Assembly (NCBI GenBank): GCA_020809705.1
Contig: CP085827.1
Location: 4,030,001-4,094,000 of the forward strand
From: Calonectria ilicicola
Taxonomy: Eukaryota; Ascomycota; Sordariomycetes; Hypocreales; Nectriaceae
Length of the DNA stretch: 64,000 nucleotides
Direction: 5' to 3'
Below the pieces are notes generated by a model that worked only from the letters and a program-made list of their open reading frames with translations, was not told the origin of the DNA and did no database searches. Both the position numbers and the translations under genes were made by a program. Below are positions 39,333-51,479 of the stretch, piece by piece. Every line of letters begins with the position of its first letter. Positions within the stretch are counted from its first letter, which is position 1.

Positions 39333-40700
39333 ATGGCTGCGGAAAATGCTACCTTCGCCTTCTACGGCACCCTGATTCATTGCCCCGCCCTGGGCAGCAT
39401 CGAGATCCTCGAGCAGGCCATCCTCACCGTAAACCCTTCCGATGGCCAAATCCTCACTGTGAAATCCAATGTCCCCAAAGATCAGGTCGAGCAGACTCTC
39501 GCGGCTCTCGGGGTCACGCCTGACCGGACTACTCATTTGCTTCCCGGCCAGTTTCTCATCCCGGGCTTTGTCGACACCCACAACCATGCGCCGCAATGGA
39601 TGCAGCGTGGTCTCGGACAGGGAATGCACATTCTGGACTGGCTCTCTGGGGTCACGTTTCCCAACGAGGCGCGGTTCCGTGACCCGGAGTACGCTCGTCG
39701 AGTCTACGAGGACTTGGTGGCCGGGATGCTCAGACAGGGTGTCACGACAGCTAGCTACTACGGCTCGTTGCATGGCGAGGCAACCCGGATCCTCGCCGAC
39801 ACTGTCTTGAAAAAAGGACAGCGAGCATTTGTGGGCAAGTGCAACATGAATCGGAACTCGCCAGACTTTTACCGTGATGCGAGCGTCCAAGAATCCCTAG
39901 AGGAGACGGAAAAGTGCATCCAACACATCCAAACCATTGATCCCTCACATAGCTTTATCAACTATGTCATCACACCCCGGTTTGCTATTTCTTGCGAGGC
40001 AGATTTGCTCAGCGGTCTGGGAGCTATTGCGTCCCGCAACCCAGAACTGCCCATCCAGACTCACTTCAACGAGGCCGAGCAAGAGGTCAAGGCCACCCTC
40101 TCTCTTTTCCCAAATTTTAGCAATGAACTGGATCTATATTCGCACTACGGTCTCCTGACGCCGAAAACTATTCTTGCTCATTGCACAATCATGACCGATG
40201 CCGAGACTCAAGGATTAGCTAAACTTGACTGTGGTATTGCCCACTGTCCAACAGCCAACATGACTGTTGGTGGTGGTTTTATGGCTGCTCCTGTACGAGA
40301 CTTTCTCAACCGTGGGATCAAAGTTGGTCTTGGCACCGACTCTGGGGGCGGATTTTCGTCGTCTATTCTCGATTCTATGCGGCATGCATTGATTTCTTCA
40401 TTTTCAAGAGAGGCAGCATCGTCGGGCCTTGAAAAGGGATTGAGTTTGGAGGAGGTCTTTTATCTGGCCACGATGGGTGGTGCCCGGGTTATGGGTATGG
40501 AGAAGAGGGTTGGCAACTTTGAGGCCGGAAAAGAGTTCGATGCCATTGTGGTGGACATGAACAAGTCTCAGGGCGGAGTAAATGCGCCTATTGAGGAACA
40601 AGATGAATTGCGACGAGTCTTTGACAAGTTCCTCATGACTGGAGACGACAGAAACATCCTTCAGGTTCTGGTTAAAGGGAAAATAGTGCATACTTTGTAG
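39333..40700 (+). CDS. guanine deaminase
   Basis: Amidohydrolase that converts guanine to xanthine in purine salvage and catabolism. It is a single exon of 455 aa, the usual size. Zinc ligands are visible: the HxH of PGFVDTHNHAPQW, His in IQTHFNEAEQEV, His in TILAHCTIMTD and Asp in GLGTDSGGG. Also typical are MQRGLGQGMHILDWL and the C-terminal GKEFDAIVVDMN. The ATG at 39333 follows an in-frame longer reading that starts without an upstream promoter-like context; MAAENATFAFYGTLI matches a normal first beta strand. It lies tail to tail with the secreted protease gene, only 240 bases away. Confidence 0.93.
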   Translation: MAAENATFAFYGTLIHCPALGSIEILEQAILTVNPSDGQILTVKSNVPKDQVEQTLAALGVTPDRTTHLLPGQFLIPGFVDTHNHAPQWMQRGLGQGMHILDWLSGVTFPNEARFRDPEYARRVYEDLVAGMLRQGVTTASYYGSLHGEATRILADTVLKKGQRAFVGKCNMNRNSPDFYRDASVQESLEETEKCIQHIQTIDPSHSFINYVITPRFAISCEADLLSGLGAIASRNPELPIQTHFNEAEQEVKATLSLFPNFSNELDLYSHYGLLTPKTILAHCTIMTDAETQGLAKLDCGIAHCPTANMTVGGGFMAAPVRDFLNRGIKVGLGTDSGGGFSSSILDSMRHALISSFSREAASSGLEKGLSLEEVFYLATMGGARVMGMEKRVGNFEAGKEFDAIVVDMNKSQGGVNAPIEEQDELRRVFDKFLMTGDDRNILQVLVKGKIVHTL

Positions 40701-40940
40701 GAACTTTGAATCCCATGCATCACAACTGGGTTCATCAACAATCATAAGAAAAATTACGCCTGAATGAACGTATTGTATAAATTTTGAAAAAATAATTGCT
40801 ACTCTATGGTAATGCAATGCAATGTAAACGCCGCGCCATGTCGCTTTTCCCAATTATAAGTCAAGCTGTGCCCCAGCCGTCAAATCTAGCCACGTAAAAA
40901 GAAAAATATGTACAAGAAAAGCATGTATGTTCTGATAAAA

Positions 40941-43186
40941 TCAATTTAGAGAGCCTGGGTTAGGCATGGGAGTGGCGTGACTGCGCACGCGGCTGTCGTA
41001 CTTGGGCGTGTCATCGCCAATGGTGTCGTCTTTGTTGGTGGTTGATCCAGGAGCGCACTTGGCGTCCTTCCAGGCAACATCATATGTCTTGCGCCACTGC
41101 TCCTGTACGTTCTTGGTCATTGCTTGGGTATAAAAGAGTCGGCAGTTGGCAGCCTGGTAGCGGAATTGCACTGGGTAGCCGTCAAGGTCGTCTTCGGTGT
41201 ATCCATTGAGAGCATTGACTCGGCCACCATTGGTTCCAACAACCAGGGGCAGGAGGGGAGCATCAACCAGACTGGGTAACGCGTCACTGGCATCCTTGAG
41301 GAGCTTGATAGCTTCCTTGTCGTCCTTGGTAGCACCGTAAAAGGTGTTTGTAGCAGTTCGAATGTCACCAAAGTACGAGAGCCGAGTGCCCTTGACACCA
41401 CCCATTGCTTGCATGGCAGACTTGAGAGGGCGGCCACCCAGCGCCACAGTTCGAATGTTGTGATTGTGTGTTAAAAGTCCAGTAAAGATGTTGCAAGCAG
41501 AGGCGCAGGTGCCGTCAGTGATGACGACAATGTTCTCGGGCTTGAAGGTGGGCTCGGTAATCACGCTGTACTTGGCATTCTCACCATTGATGTAAGCGGG
41601 GATCATGTCATCCCAAGGCACTTCCTTGTCCTCCTGGAATGCTGCCGTGACATTTTGACCACCCGCGCGGTAGGGCCCGTACCACTCCTTGCCACTCATA
41701 ATCTGCTCACCCTTGGGGTCGACGGGATAGAAGTGGGACTGTGTGATCAGAACGTTGACAAGGACTTCATAGTCAGCTTCGGAAGCGACTTCGAGCGCCT
41801 CGTTGGCGCGATAACGGTCCCAAATCGTAAACTTGCCCTCGGGGAAGAGGAGGCGATAAATTTCGTTGGCAAGGAACACGGAACCACCGCCGTTGGCAGA
41901 CATGTCGATGATGAGCTTGTCCCGCTTCTCCTTTTGTGCCTTCTTGAAAAACTCAGTCACCACCTTACGGCCTTCAAGGATGAACTCGGTAAAGTTCAGT
42001 TTGGCAGTCGCTTCCGAATCCAGTCCGAGAGGTAGGAAGCTCAGAATAGAGAGAACTGCAGTGTCCTTGTAGTCGTCACCCTCCAGAAAGTATCCGGCAA
42101 CAGCACCCATAGAGTGCTTCACAACAGGCTTGGGGAAGCCGGCCATTTTCTCCACCTTGGAGCTGGAACGGCGGAGCTTTGTCTTGGAGCTGCTCTCTGA
42201 AGAGTCGGAGGGAATCTCAAGGGCCTTTTGGAAGTCTTCACCAGACTGAATGTCGGAGAAGTCAGCAGTAGGAAAGAAGATGATGCTATTTTCAATAACC
42301 CGCGAGGTACCATTTCGGAACTTGATAGTGTATGAATCGGGAATCTCAAACGAGGAGTAAGTCGTGGTACCAGCAGAACCAGAGGCGACACGCTGGAGGG
42401 TTGAGAAGAGACCGTTGAACTGAGCGTCGGGATCCTGGAAGTTGGCGACATTGTATACCGCATCGTTTTCGAGCCATTGGTTAATAGGAATACCGTCAAC
42501 GCTGGAGACGGCCGAGGGGTGGTATCCTAGGTTGCCATTGTTGCCACGGATAACATCAAGAGTCATGAAAACTTCTGGTGTGCGGAGCCCATCGGGGGAG
42601 AGGGACAGGAAATCAAGGTCTTGGCGGACAAACTGGATAGCGTTTAGGATGGCAGGGGGGTAATCAAAGTGGTTGTCATTGGAAGCAGCAAACTAACCAG
42701 TCAGTAATAATACACCCATCATGTCAAGGCACTTACAATCGATCGCAAGTCAGTCATGAAATCATACTGTGTCGCGTATCCACCCTTTTGAAGCTTGCTC
42801 TTGATGGCTTTGAGTCCACCCAACACATCGACTCCTGGAAATAGGTATTCCTTTGGGGGGTTGGCAAGCACCTCGATTGTGCTTTGGAATTGGATATAAG
42901 GCTCTAGGTAATCGAGAAGGGCAAGATCACGGTCCTTTGCGAGAGGCACTGATTTAAGACAGGCAAGGCCTACTGAAGGAGGGACATCGACGATGGGCGC
43001 CTCTCCAAGCTTGCCACCAGCAGCCTTGTACGCTTCGGAGAGAACTTTGCATGGATGGGCATCTCTGTCTTGAAGGTCTCGTTTAATCTGCGTGACGGGC
43101 TGGCTTCGTGCATGGTGCATAAGCTGGTGAGGCTCCAGGGCGGCCGCTACGCCGACAAGGGCCAGAAGGCCAAGCTTGGGAATCAT
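40941..43186 (-). CDS. secreted S41-family (CPAF-like) serine protease
   Basis: Putative secreted peptidase of 733 aa from two exons (43186-42737 and 42692-40941). The N-terminus (MIPKLGLLALVGVAAALEP) is a signal peptide. A region of ~100 residues includes three Cys (HPCKVLSEAYKAAGG, VGLACLKSVPL). A PDZ-like part follows (YHPSAVSSVDGIPINQWLE). The tail-specific protease core has KLIIDMSANGGGSVFLANE and the catalytic serine segment NIVVITDGTCASACNIFTG. Several NxS/T sites lie in the mature chain. Fungal CPAF-like S41 proteins of this size have no proven substrate. The splice at 42737/42692 keeps phase 0. Confidence 0.88.
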
Positions 43187-45668
43187 GACAGCTGAGAAAC
43201 GAAAACAGAAACGCTGTCAACAACCCAGAGAAACGTAGGGGAAGGAAAAGGAAAAGATGATGGAGCAACGGGGGGCCGATCAGATCCAGCAGTCGGCAGG
43301 GAGATCATCCTATATTATACACACCATTCTTTTTCTCAGCGGGTCAACAAACGCCAACAATCCCACGACCAAGGCACGGGAGGCAGCGGCTAGAGGCAAG
43401 AAGCCTACGCCGTCGTCCAGCTTCATCCCAGCTCCGTGGCGCAGACGCCGGGGATGGTTCCACCGAAAAAGCAGACAAGAGGGTCCCGGGGATGGCGGCA
43501 GGGCTGAGCTCCGCTAATGGCCAGAAAGCGAAGCCTGTGGTTCAGCTTAGTTATGCTAGGTGCTGACTGAGAAAAAAGACAGACCCTGGCCATCTTCACA
43601 AAGGTCGCCGAAGGATGAACAAAGACGCAGCGGGCGGCCGCATAACTATGCTTATTTATGGCTTCTGATGCTTGTACAACTCTGGACCTCGGGCTCCAGT
43701 CCTGTCAGATGGATTTCGCCATTTCCGGTACAAGCTGTTCTTTGTTTCTACAAATTTCTCTCTCGGTTCCATTAAGGACCAAATTATTTTGTTATGGTTA
43801 GGTTCACGTGCTTGTTGTTATTCACACCTGCATTACACACGTCTAGTCAGACACGAACGGTTGCCAAGTCCGCGTCTCCACGTGTTGTTCTTGCAGTGAG
43901 ACCTCTCGCGAAGTACCCGCGATGAGACGGTTCCGGGACCCTTACAGAGGCGTCCACGGGGCTGCTGATGGGCGGTTTGGGGATGGCTTGTGGATGACCA
44001 AGACGACTATTTTTACTCCCCGCCACTTGGGGCGACTACCTGCCATAGCGTACTAATGCCTGTCTAGCCCCGGCTCGGAAGTGTCATCCCTGCCATGGCG
44101 GCGTCGGTAGGACACCAGAGGTCTTTTGTCTGCCTTGGAATCTGGGGCCGGCAAGGGGCCAGTGCCGTGGGCTAGGCCAATAACCTCGAGTTGACGGGCC
44201 GTCCTTATTTCTGGCGCCTGATCTGCACCGCTTCCATTGGACTTTGTGCTGAAGATGGAGCATCTGCAAGATTCGTTTTGGGCACCGCTACAACATCACG
44301 ATCGGCTGTCGATTGGCAAACTAGCCGCCCTGGCTTGTTGCAAGATAGGGATTCCCATGTGAAGATCACAACGCGGCGGATTGGATCTGCCACCGGCACA
44401 CACCGCGGATCCTGAGCACATTTTCCCCTGATGCACGCAGCACGCACAAGTCATGCCGTTGCTTCGGGCGCTGCAACCTTTCTTCTTTGGCGCGTCCGTT
44501 AGGGCTTATCGTTTGAGGTGATGAAGGCTGGGCCTCATGAGTGGACGCTTGAGGCCGGGGTGGAGCCGTCAGTGACGTTCCAGGTTCGGATGGCAAACCG
44601 GTCGATCCCGGGAGGGCGACATTATTGGCCGCGGGAGGCATCCATCTCAACGCCCGGAGGAACCAAATCTTGCATCGCCGGTTTCATCTTTCAGGGGCGA
44701 TGGAACGGATGTCTCAACATCACATTTGTCGTATTTTTTTTTACTTCTCCATCTACTTTGGACTGACATAGCACTGTGCTTACGACATGTGGCAATGCAG
44801 TCCAAAATCCCGCAGGTCTTGGCAGAACAACACACATGACTGAACCAGTCCCCTAGCGCGCGGCCATCCATCCCAGCCTCACAGCCCAAGAAGCGACCTA
44901 ACGGGTATTCAACACATAGTCAGCGTCCCACCCACATCCACACATGCAGTGAGATTTATAGGCCTGTTCCAGCCTTGTCATTTCTGTGTTGTTTGGCCCC
45001 CATGGTGCTAGTTGCACCGCATCTTCATGATGTGGATTTGCCCTGGTAGGATCAGCCAACCCCAATACCAAAAATGGCGATAACAGGTCTGTTGAGTAGT
45101 CTCGATGCGGACAAAACAAACATGTCCCTTGCTTTGGCGTAGTAGCCTCAAGCCACCAGTCCCTCATAGTCGGTCAGTCGGACACCGCACCATCCACAAG
45201 GCGGACAGAAGCCATGACCGCTCAGATGACACGGCTTCTCTTCCAAAAACTAGACGCGATAGCCACGAGTAGCGTTTTTTGGTATGACCTAACCATTGCT
45301 GAGTCCGAACTTTGCTCCCTCTTCCGTACTTGCTCTTCCAAAAATGCTTTTTTTTTTCTTGGATCAATAGCATGTTTGCCTGCGTAAAAGTTGGCACATT
45401 GTGGCCTCATTCGATGGGTCTTTGTTACGATCCTAAGTGTAAATTCAAATCCAAAATCGACGAGAAACCACACATAGCCAATTATTACGTCAACACATTG
45501 AGCTGGTCACCAAGAACACTGTAAGATGTTTCGGTGCAGCAACAGCGTAGCAGCTGAACAGAATAATGACAACAAAAGAGTCCAAGCGGAGCGACTCAAG
45601 ACAGTCTCCGCAATGTCTTGTATCTTTCCTGCTCGACAAAATAAAATGCGGACGGCGAGAACAGAGAT
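43187..45668. other. gene-poor region
   Basis: About 2.5 kb with many short open frames on both strands but no recognisable protein. The proximal ~250 bases are the promoter and leader of the S41 gene. No RNA gene was recognised. Confidence 0.45.
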
Positions 45669-46860
45669 CTAGTTAAGCAGATCAAAAACAGCGGCCATAT
45701 TGACATGGTTGCTCAAACCCTCTTTGGTGCTGTTTGCAACTCTCATAGAAGCCCAAAGACAAAACATGGTATATGTTGCAAGAGTAATAAATGGTTCACC
45801 GCGATCATCCGTCCTCTTTAAAATGGCCGGCGACCTCATCCGATGCAAGTCCATAAATTATACGGCTGCCAACGTAGAAATCAGGCGTCGCTCCAGAGAA
45901 GATGCAAACGACCATAGAGCTGTTGATGATGCTCAGGAGCAGTTTGAAGCCCACCATCTCAACAGCCACGGAAAAAAGGCCAAACACATTCATACAGTAT
46001 AAGAAGAGGATCCCAAAAAAAAAAAAAAACAAGGGTAAAGTAAATAGCACGCGGGATCGACTTACGGAGGTTCTGGCCAACGATCACGCCAGCCAGCTCC
46101 GTCCCGAGACAGGCAAACGTCGCCACAGTCATTGTCGATCACACGTCCAAAAACCTGGCAAGTGCAGGGGAGAATATATTCCAATATTCTTTGATAGAAA
46201 ACGCCCCGGGGTTATGCCAATACTGAAATCCACGTGCGTCGCCATATGTCTCACCACCCGCGATAATGACCAGAGACACGATAATGAGGGCAACGAGAAC
46301 AATAACCTTGAGACTCGAGAGCCAAAACTAACCCCATTCTAAATATCTCACAGGAATCCAGTTTATGAGAATAGTTACCCTCAAAATTAGAACAAAAAAA
46401 GCTCCAAGTTTGATCAGATCGAGGAACCCCGTACTCAAGCACCACAGCGCTAGCCGCAATTTGGTTCGATGTCACCACAAGGTATTTCATATAGCATCTA
46501 TTATGTATTATAAGTGACTGTTTTTCCTTATTCGCATGAAGCTGCTTACATTCCATCTACCGCAAATACAGGCAGGAGATCACAAACCTAGCTGGGCAGC
46601 TAGTAAAGCTAGTAGACATGGGTAGTCGCGTAGCTATTCCCTCAGTGCCGTCATAACAATATATACAAGAGCACCTATAACTGTATATCAAATGGTAACA
46701 GCTCTCGGGTCGGTGTCAGCCAAGGATTTTTAGGTTTCTAAGGGAAGACCCATACCCAGAACACCTCTCCGATGGCAATCACACTGATATGCCATGCCTC
46801 AAGACCACGCTGCAGAGAGAACTCTAGGTCAGTCCCGATTCCACGAACATGGATGACCTT
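45669..46860 (-). pseudogene. amino-acid permease (AAT/APC family) pseudogene
   Basis: Collinear fragments of a fungal amino-acid permease lie on the minus strand in different frames, broken by stops. The N-terminal helix 1 fragment is LQRGLEAWHISVIAIGEVF, where the family has IGGxFGxGxF. Next come KYLVVTSNQIAASAVVLEYG (helix 3-4 region), VIVLVALIIVSLVIIAGG with QYWHNPGAF after it, SIINSSMVVCIFSGATPDFY followed by VGSRIIYGLA (the helix 8 signature) and ILKRTDDRGEPFITLA. Glycines of helix 1 are replaced by Glu and Trp. At least three frame changes are needed, so it cannot make a full transporter. A functional relative elsewhere in the genome is expected but not visible here. Confidence 0.65.
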
Positions 46861-47335
46861 TCTGGCTTCCACAGACGTCATATAGGCCTTTTTTTGCATT
46901 AGCATGGGCATGAGGCTCAGGCATATTCGAGTTCTCGTGTCGGATATTTCGCTGCCAGTAGTGAAAGTCGGCACGGAATAAGACAATTGAACCCAGACAA
47001 GCGGTTTCCAGTGATGACGGAAAAGAGGTTAGGATAAGAAAACATTAAGGAGCACAGAGTTGTGATCTGATCGGATCGCATAAACACAGCAGTCCAAGTG
47101 TGGTTAGTGAGTGGTTATGCCATCACCAGATATCTTGACTCTAGAAATGCGACTGGATATTGATTTCAACATGCTATAATTCATTCTGGATCCTGAGCTA
47201 GGTTTATTTCCATCCTTGGACGTATCCGCACAAAAGACCACGGCTTGATCCCCAGCCCGAGTCCTCCCAGATCAACAAAGTGTCCTTGACAAGCAAACAT
47301 CAGGAACCTTTTCGGTCATTCTCTCAATCCTCCCA
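46861..47335. other. intergenic
   Basis: Sequence upstream of the permease pseudogene; it may include its decayed first codons. Nothing else is recognised. Confidence 0.4.
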
Positions 47336-47542
47336 CTACTTCTCATCTTCTTTGCCCTGCTTCTTTTCCGCCGCCTCTCTTTCTTTTCGTTGGGTCGCTT
47401 GTAGCGGGTTCACCCAGCAATTCCGATTGCGATAAGGTGATTTCGGGCAGAGCAGCGCATGCCCTTCGGTATCCCCACAGTCTGGGCATGGCTTCTTTTC
47501 ATTTGCCGCTGGCTCGCCTTTGTTCATTTTGTTGCTATTCAT
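47336..47542 (-). CDS. possible 68-residue zinc-binding protein
   Basis: I do not recognise this ORF. From ATG 47542 it encodes 68 aa with one cluster that could bind zinc: CPDCGDTEGHALLCPKSPY (C-x2-C-x5-H-x3-C), followed by a Lys/Glu-rich tail (QRKEREAAEKKQGKEDEK). Hydrophilic, with no signal peptide. The codon use is plausible, but short length makes chance likely. It lies in a gene-poor stretch beside a decayed permease, so it could also be a gene remnant. Confidence 0.35.
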   Translation of the reverse strand: MNSNKMNKGEPAANEKKPCPDCGDTEGHALLCPKSPYRNRNCWVNPLQATQRKEREAAEKKQGKEDEK

Positions 47543-49806
47543 GGTGAGGAAACGAGCACGTATGCACTGCACCAATATTTTAGGTCGTGTTGGGATTTTT
47601 TTGAGAATCATTGACAATTGATGGAGAGTGATGAGGCCGATATTGATACGTCATAGGAAATGGTTTAGTCATGCAAATTCAAGTGCTCATTCGTCAACCG
47701 GATCTAGGCATCATCGCTGTTTCCCCAATATCCAAAAGTCTCACCACACTGTTACGGTGGCGCATCGTCTACAGCTCAAGCAAAGGTATCCCCTTCAATG
47801 TGCGAAGGCAGCATCTACTTTGCCACCCATTTTTATCCAATCAGATAGCTTTATGAGTGATAGATAGCTATCCTATTAGATCAGAATTGGTGGCAAAGTA
47901 GCTGCTGCCTTCGCACATCGAAGGGGATGCACACCATCACTTGTTTGCAACTCTAGCATCTGGATAGCTTCTTTCTAGCGCCGCCACTATAAACGAGGGC
48001 TATGGTCTAGATTTTGGCAGTTTGCCGCTACAAACAATTATGGGGTAAGTAAATAGCAGTATTCCATTTAGCTCCCTGAGCTGAAAAGCCAGTGGCTTCG
48101 TGGTAGAGGATAGCCCAGCTAGAGCCCAGTCTAGAGTCTGAGTAGCTTAATTAGACCAAGGTTAAATGCATCCAGTGTCATTCTGATCCCACAATTCATT
48201 TTCCATGTGTGCAGTAGCACGTTTTTGCTCCAAATTTAAGAGGACACCACCGAACGGAGCTAAAACATGGACACTCTAGCAACGTAGTGGGCTACTGTTC
48301 ATACGAATCACTTAGACCTATTTGATCTAGCCCTCCTCATGAGGCGATCTGCCAAATGAGAATAAGCATATTTACGAATAGGCAGATGATTAGAGAAAGG
48401 CGCATACACCATTAGCTCTCTATCTGCTCACTATAGAGGCATTTATCTTGTTCACAACCATACATCCATTCAGCTGCCAGGATAGGATGGCTAAATGCAC
48501 CCTCCAGCTCAACATCATAAATACTATGAAACCCAACCCCAGGAATCATGCCCAACCATGAGTAAATGATCCGTTACATCCGGTGGCGCGAATTGCGTAG
48601 CAGACACCGACTGCCGGCACACACCCGGAATATAAACGGCTATATAATACCCATCAATCTTTGGTCATGTACCTAAATATTGTCTATATTCCAACGGACC
48701 TCGTTTCAAAGGTGGTTCACAAGATTTGTATAGATGCATTATCCAAAGATGAAGAAGCACTTGGTCATACCCGACCACTTTCTTCATCGGGGACAGACCG
48801 GGGAGTGCTGCGGGGAGGCATATTTGAAAGCTTGGCAGGGATGGTCCTAAACCACTACCAAGTGTTTCAAAACGCTCTCAATCAATGCATGTGATATTTT
48901 TCATGACATTAAACTTCTCCCAGGACCACCCCGTCACAGAAAATCTTTCCCTTTGGGGAATGCTCGGACCAACCACGCGACACACCCGGAGTGGTTGAAG
49001 TCGACGTCCGACCAGTGCCAGAGGCCTTCCTGGAGAGTCCTTGGCCCTTAGTGTTAAGATTTACATTAATTCATAAACGCTTTTTACTGGGGCAAACACC
49101 AACCAAAAAGAAAGGCGTCGTCAGGATCCCACCCGGTTTCAAGGATAAGACGCGCAACTGCGGCTCCTTGCCCACGATACTCGCCAAGGCGACTCTTCCG
49201 ACGTGCTTGAGACTCGAGCCACGTCAAACGCGTCAGGCAGGCTTCAACTTGTACTTTTTTCTTGGAATTTGGCGGCGGTTATGCAAGATTAGCCTGGGCA
49301 TCCCGGGAAATATCAGCGGGAAGTCAGGGAAAGCATGTCCAAGCTTGCTCAGATGACCAAGGACAAGGGCCCTCTCATTCATTAAGGAACCACTGAAAAC
49401 CCCATCCATGCTGAGAGCTAACACGCGTACAATGAACATCATTTTAACACACAGATCAATTCGAATATCTCAACCACTTCATAATATTTTCACTTCAAGC
49501 CCCAAATTTCACACAAATAATCTTTCCATACAAGCTTTTTTAAACTTCATTTACAAATGCAAATATGTCACATTGAAGGTATTGCAAACCACGAAACGGC
49601 CTGTCATGTGCCAATGAATGGCATTAAAACGTCGTAGACTACCTCGTTCTAACCACACAACGAGCCATGTAAAACACCGGCGATGCTTGACACACAAGAA
49701 ATCAAAACACGCGATCCAAAGGAAAACCAAGGCTAGGGAATTCAGTAATCGATTCTATTCGACCCGATCCGCCTGCATTTAACCCAACACACTATATTTT
49801 CTCCAT
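47543..49806. other. gene-poor region with fold-back element
   Basis: No protein gene is recognised in 2.2 kb. It contains the inverted-repeat element at 47788-47928. Open frames such as the one near 48991-49356 show no motif. Confidence 0.45.
47788..47928. repeat. fold-back (hairpin) element, MITE-like
   Basis: Two ~41-base arms (47788-47828 and 47888-47928) are near-perfect inverted copies: ATCCCCTTCAATGTGCGAAG on the left, CTTCGCACATCGAAGGGGAT on the right, with about three mismatches. Weaker pairing continues inwards (CAGATAGCT against AGATAGCTATC), leaving a loop of about a dozen bases. It contains no open frame. No clear target-site duplication is visible. Confidence 0.75.
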
Positions 49807-51479
49807 TTACAGGAGAATCATGGTGGCACCAACACCGACAGCGGCAACCATGTAGGCACCGACGGCGAAGCTGCCAACGGAGAAAGCGCGGGCAATGCCG
49901 GCAGCAGGGTTGCCGAAGCTGTCGCTGCTGTCACTGCTAGAGCTGTTGCTGGAACCAGAGCCGGAGCTGGAGCCAGCAGTGGCAGTAGCAGCAACGGCGT
50001 TGGCGGAGCTGGCGGAGGCCAGAGCGCTAGTGCAAGAAGACTGGCTGGAGGCAGACTGGGTGGTAGCCTGACCGTCAAAATCACAGGCGGTGGAGGCGGA
50101 GTCCTGGTCCTTGTAGTAGGCGTCAAGAACGTAGGCGAGCTTTTGCTTCTGGGTGCACATGCTGTAGGCACCGTAAACACCAGTGGTGGCGTTGCCGTTG
50201 ATGCCGGCGCAGAGCTTGGCGTTCTCACCGCAAATGTAGCCGAAGAGGTCACCGTAGGACTTGGCCTTCAGGCTGCTGGCAGGGACACAGGTGGCGGCCT
50301 TCTCCATGCAGTCGCAGAGGCTGGAGTCAGGAGTAGGGGGGAGGTTGCTGTTGGCGACCCAGGTGTCGGTAACATCGGGGCAAGAGGCGGGGGAGCTGGT
50401 AGGCTTGTAGGAATCAGACTGGACACCGGAGGGGGTAGCAGAGTTGACGCGGGACTTGAGCTTGCTGAAATCGTTGAGCTTAGTGGCCTTGCCGTTGCTA
50501 ACCTTGACGAGACCGTAGTCGTTGTCCTCCTGGAAGTACATGTAGACAATACCACCGCTGAAAACACCGGTCATCTCGTCGCTGTAGAGAGCAGTGGTCT
50601 CCTGGAAGATACGGGCAGCAGCACCATCGGGCTCGTTGCAACCGTACTCGGCGAAGAAGACGGGAACAGAGTAGTTCTTGAAGTACTCAACGTGATCAGC
50701 ATAACCAGACTTCTGCATGCTGCTCTCACCGCACCAAGAGTAGATGTTGTAGCCCCAGTAGTCAATGCGCTCGTTGTCCTCACCACAGTTGAAGTACTGG
50801 GAGATCTCGTCACGGATGTCAACGTCATCGTTGGCAGCGTAACCAACACCCATCCAGCGGTCGTGGTTCTTGGAAATGTAGGTCTTGGTGTCTCGGACGG
50901 CGGCCTTGACGAAGGCGGAAGCGTCAGTGTTGCTCTTGTTGTTAGAGACCTCGTTACCGGCGAAGAAGCCGACAACGTTGTCGTACTTGGCGAGCTCGTC
51001 GACGACGGCGGTGTAACGCTCATAGAGGGTAACGTCCCAGAGAGGGTCGTCACGGTTGATGGAGTTCGCGGGCTCAGAAAGATCAGAAATGACGTAGATG
51101 CCAGCATCATCAAGCAACTTCATGCAAGCAGTGTGGTCCGCAGTAGGGTCGATGGCGTATGTTCGGATGATGTTGGTTCCGAGCTCCTGGAGAAGAGGGA
51201 CATCACGCTTGCAAGCATCCTCGTCGGCAAGAGGGTCGACGTAGGTGGTGTCGGTGCTGGTGGCACCGGCGGCACCAACCTCCTGCTGGTAGGCAATACC
51301 CTTCATGAAGAACTCGGTTCCGTTCTTGTAGAAGAGCTTGCTTCCCTGTTTTGCGTCTGTTAGATACAATTGCGTTCCACAGCGGAAGCGCCGGTTACAC
51401 ATACCTTCATGACAATGGGCTGAAGGGCGGCATGAGCGGTGGTCGCCGTGGCGGCGACAATGGCGGTGGAAAACTTCAT
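49807..51479 (-). CDS. GPI-anchored beta-1,3-glucanosyltransferase, GH72 with CBM43
   Basis: Cell-wall enzyme that elongates beta-1,3-glucan at the outer plasma membrane (Gas1/Gel family). Two exons (51479-51405, 51345-49807) give 537 aa. Exon 1 encodes the signal peptide MKFSTAIVAATATTAHA. The GH72 domain begins at KLFYKNGTEFFMKGIAYQQE. The acid/base Glu is in GFFAGNEVSNN and the nucleophile in VPVFFAEYGCNEPDGA. An X8/CBM43 domain follows with the expected Cys pattern (LCDCMEKAATCVP, GYICGENAKLCAGI). Then comes a Ser/Gly-rich linker and a hydrophobic C-terminus (GSFAVGAYMVAAVGVGATMI) typical of a GPI signal. It is the Gas1/Gas2-like type with the CBM43. A 406-codon open frame on the opposite strand is a codon-bias shadow. 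Confidence 0.95.

Noticed and set aside
48991..49356. A 121-codon open frame in the gene-poor region
   Set aside because: No motif, ordinary length for chance, and no promoter or splice evidence.
50143..51363. A 406-codon open frame on the plus strand
   Set aside because: It is exactly antisense to the GH72 gene, is Val/Gly/Asp-rich without any motif, and is explained by the strong third-position bias of the real gene.
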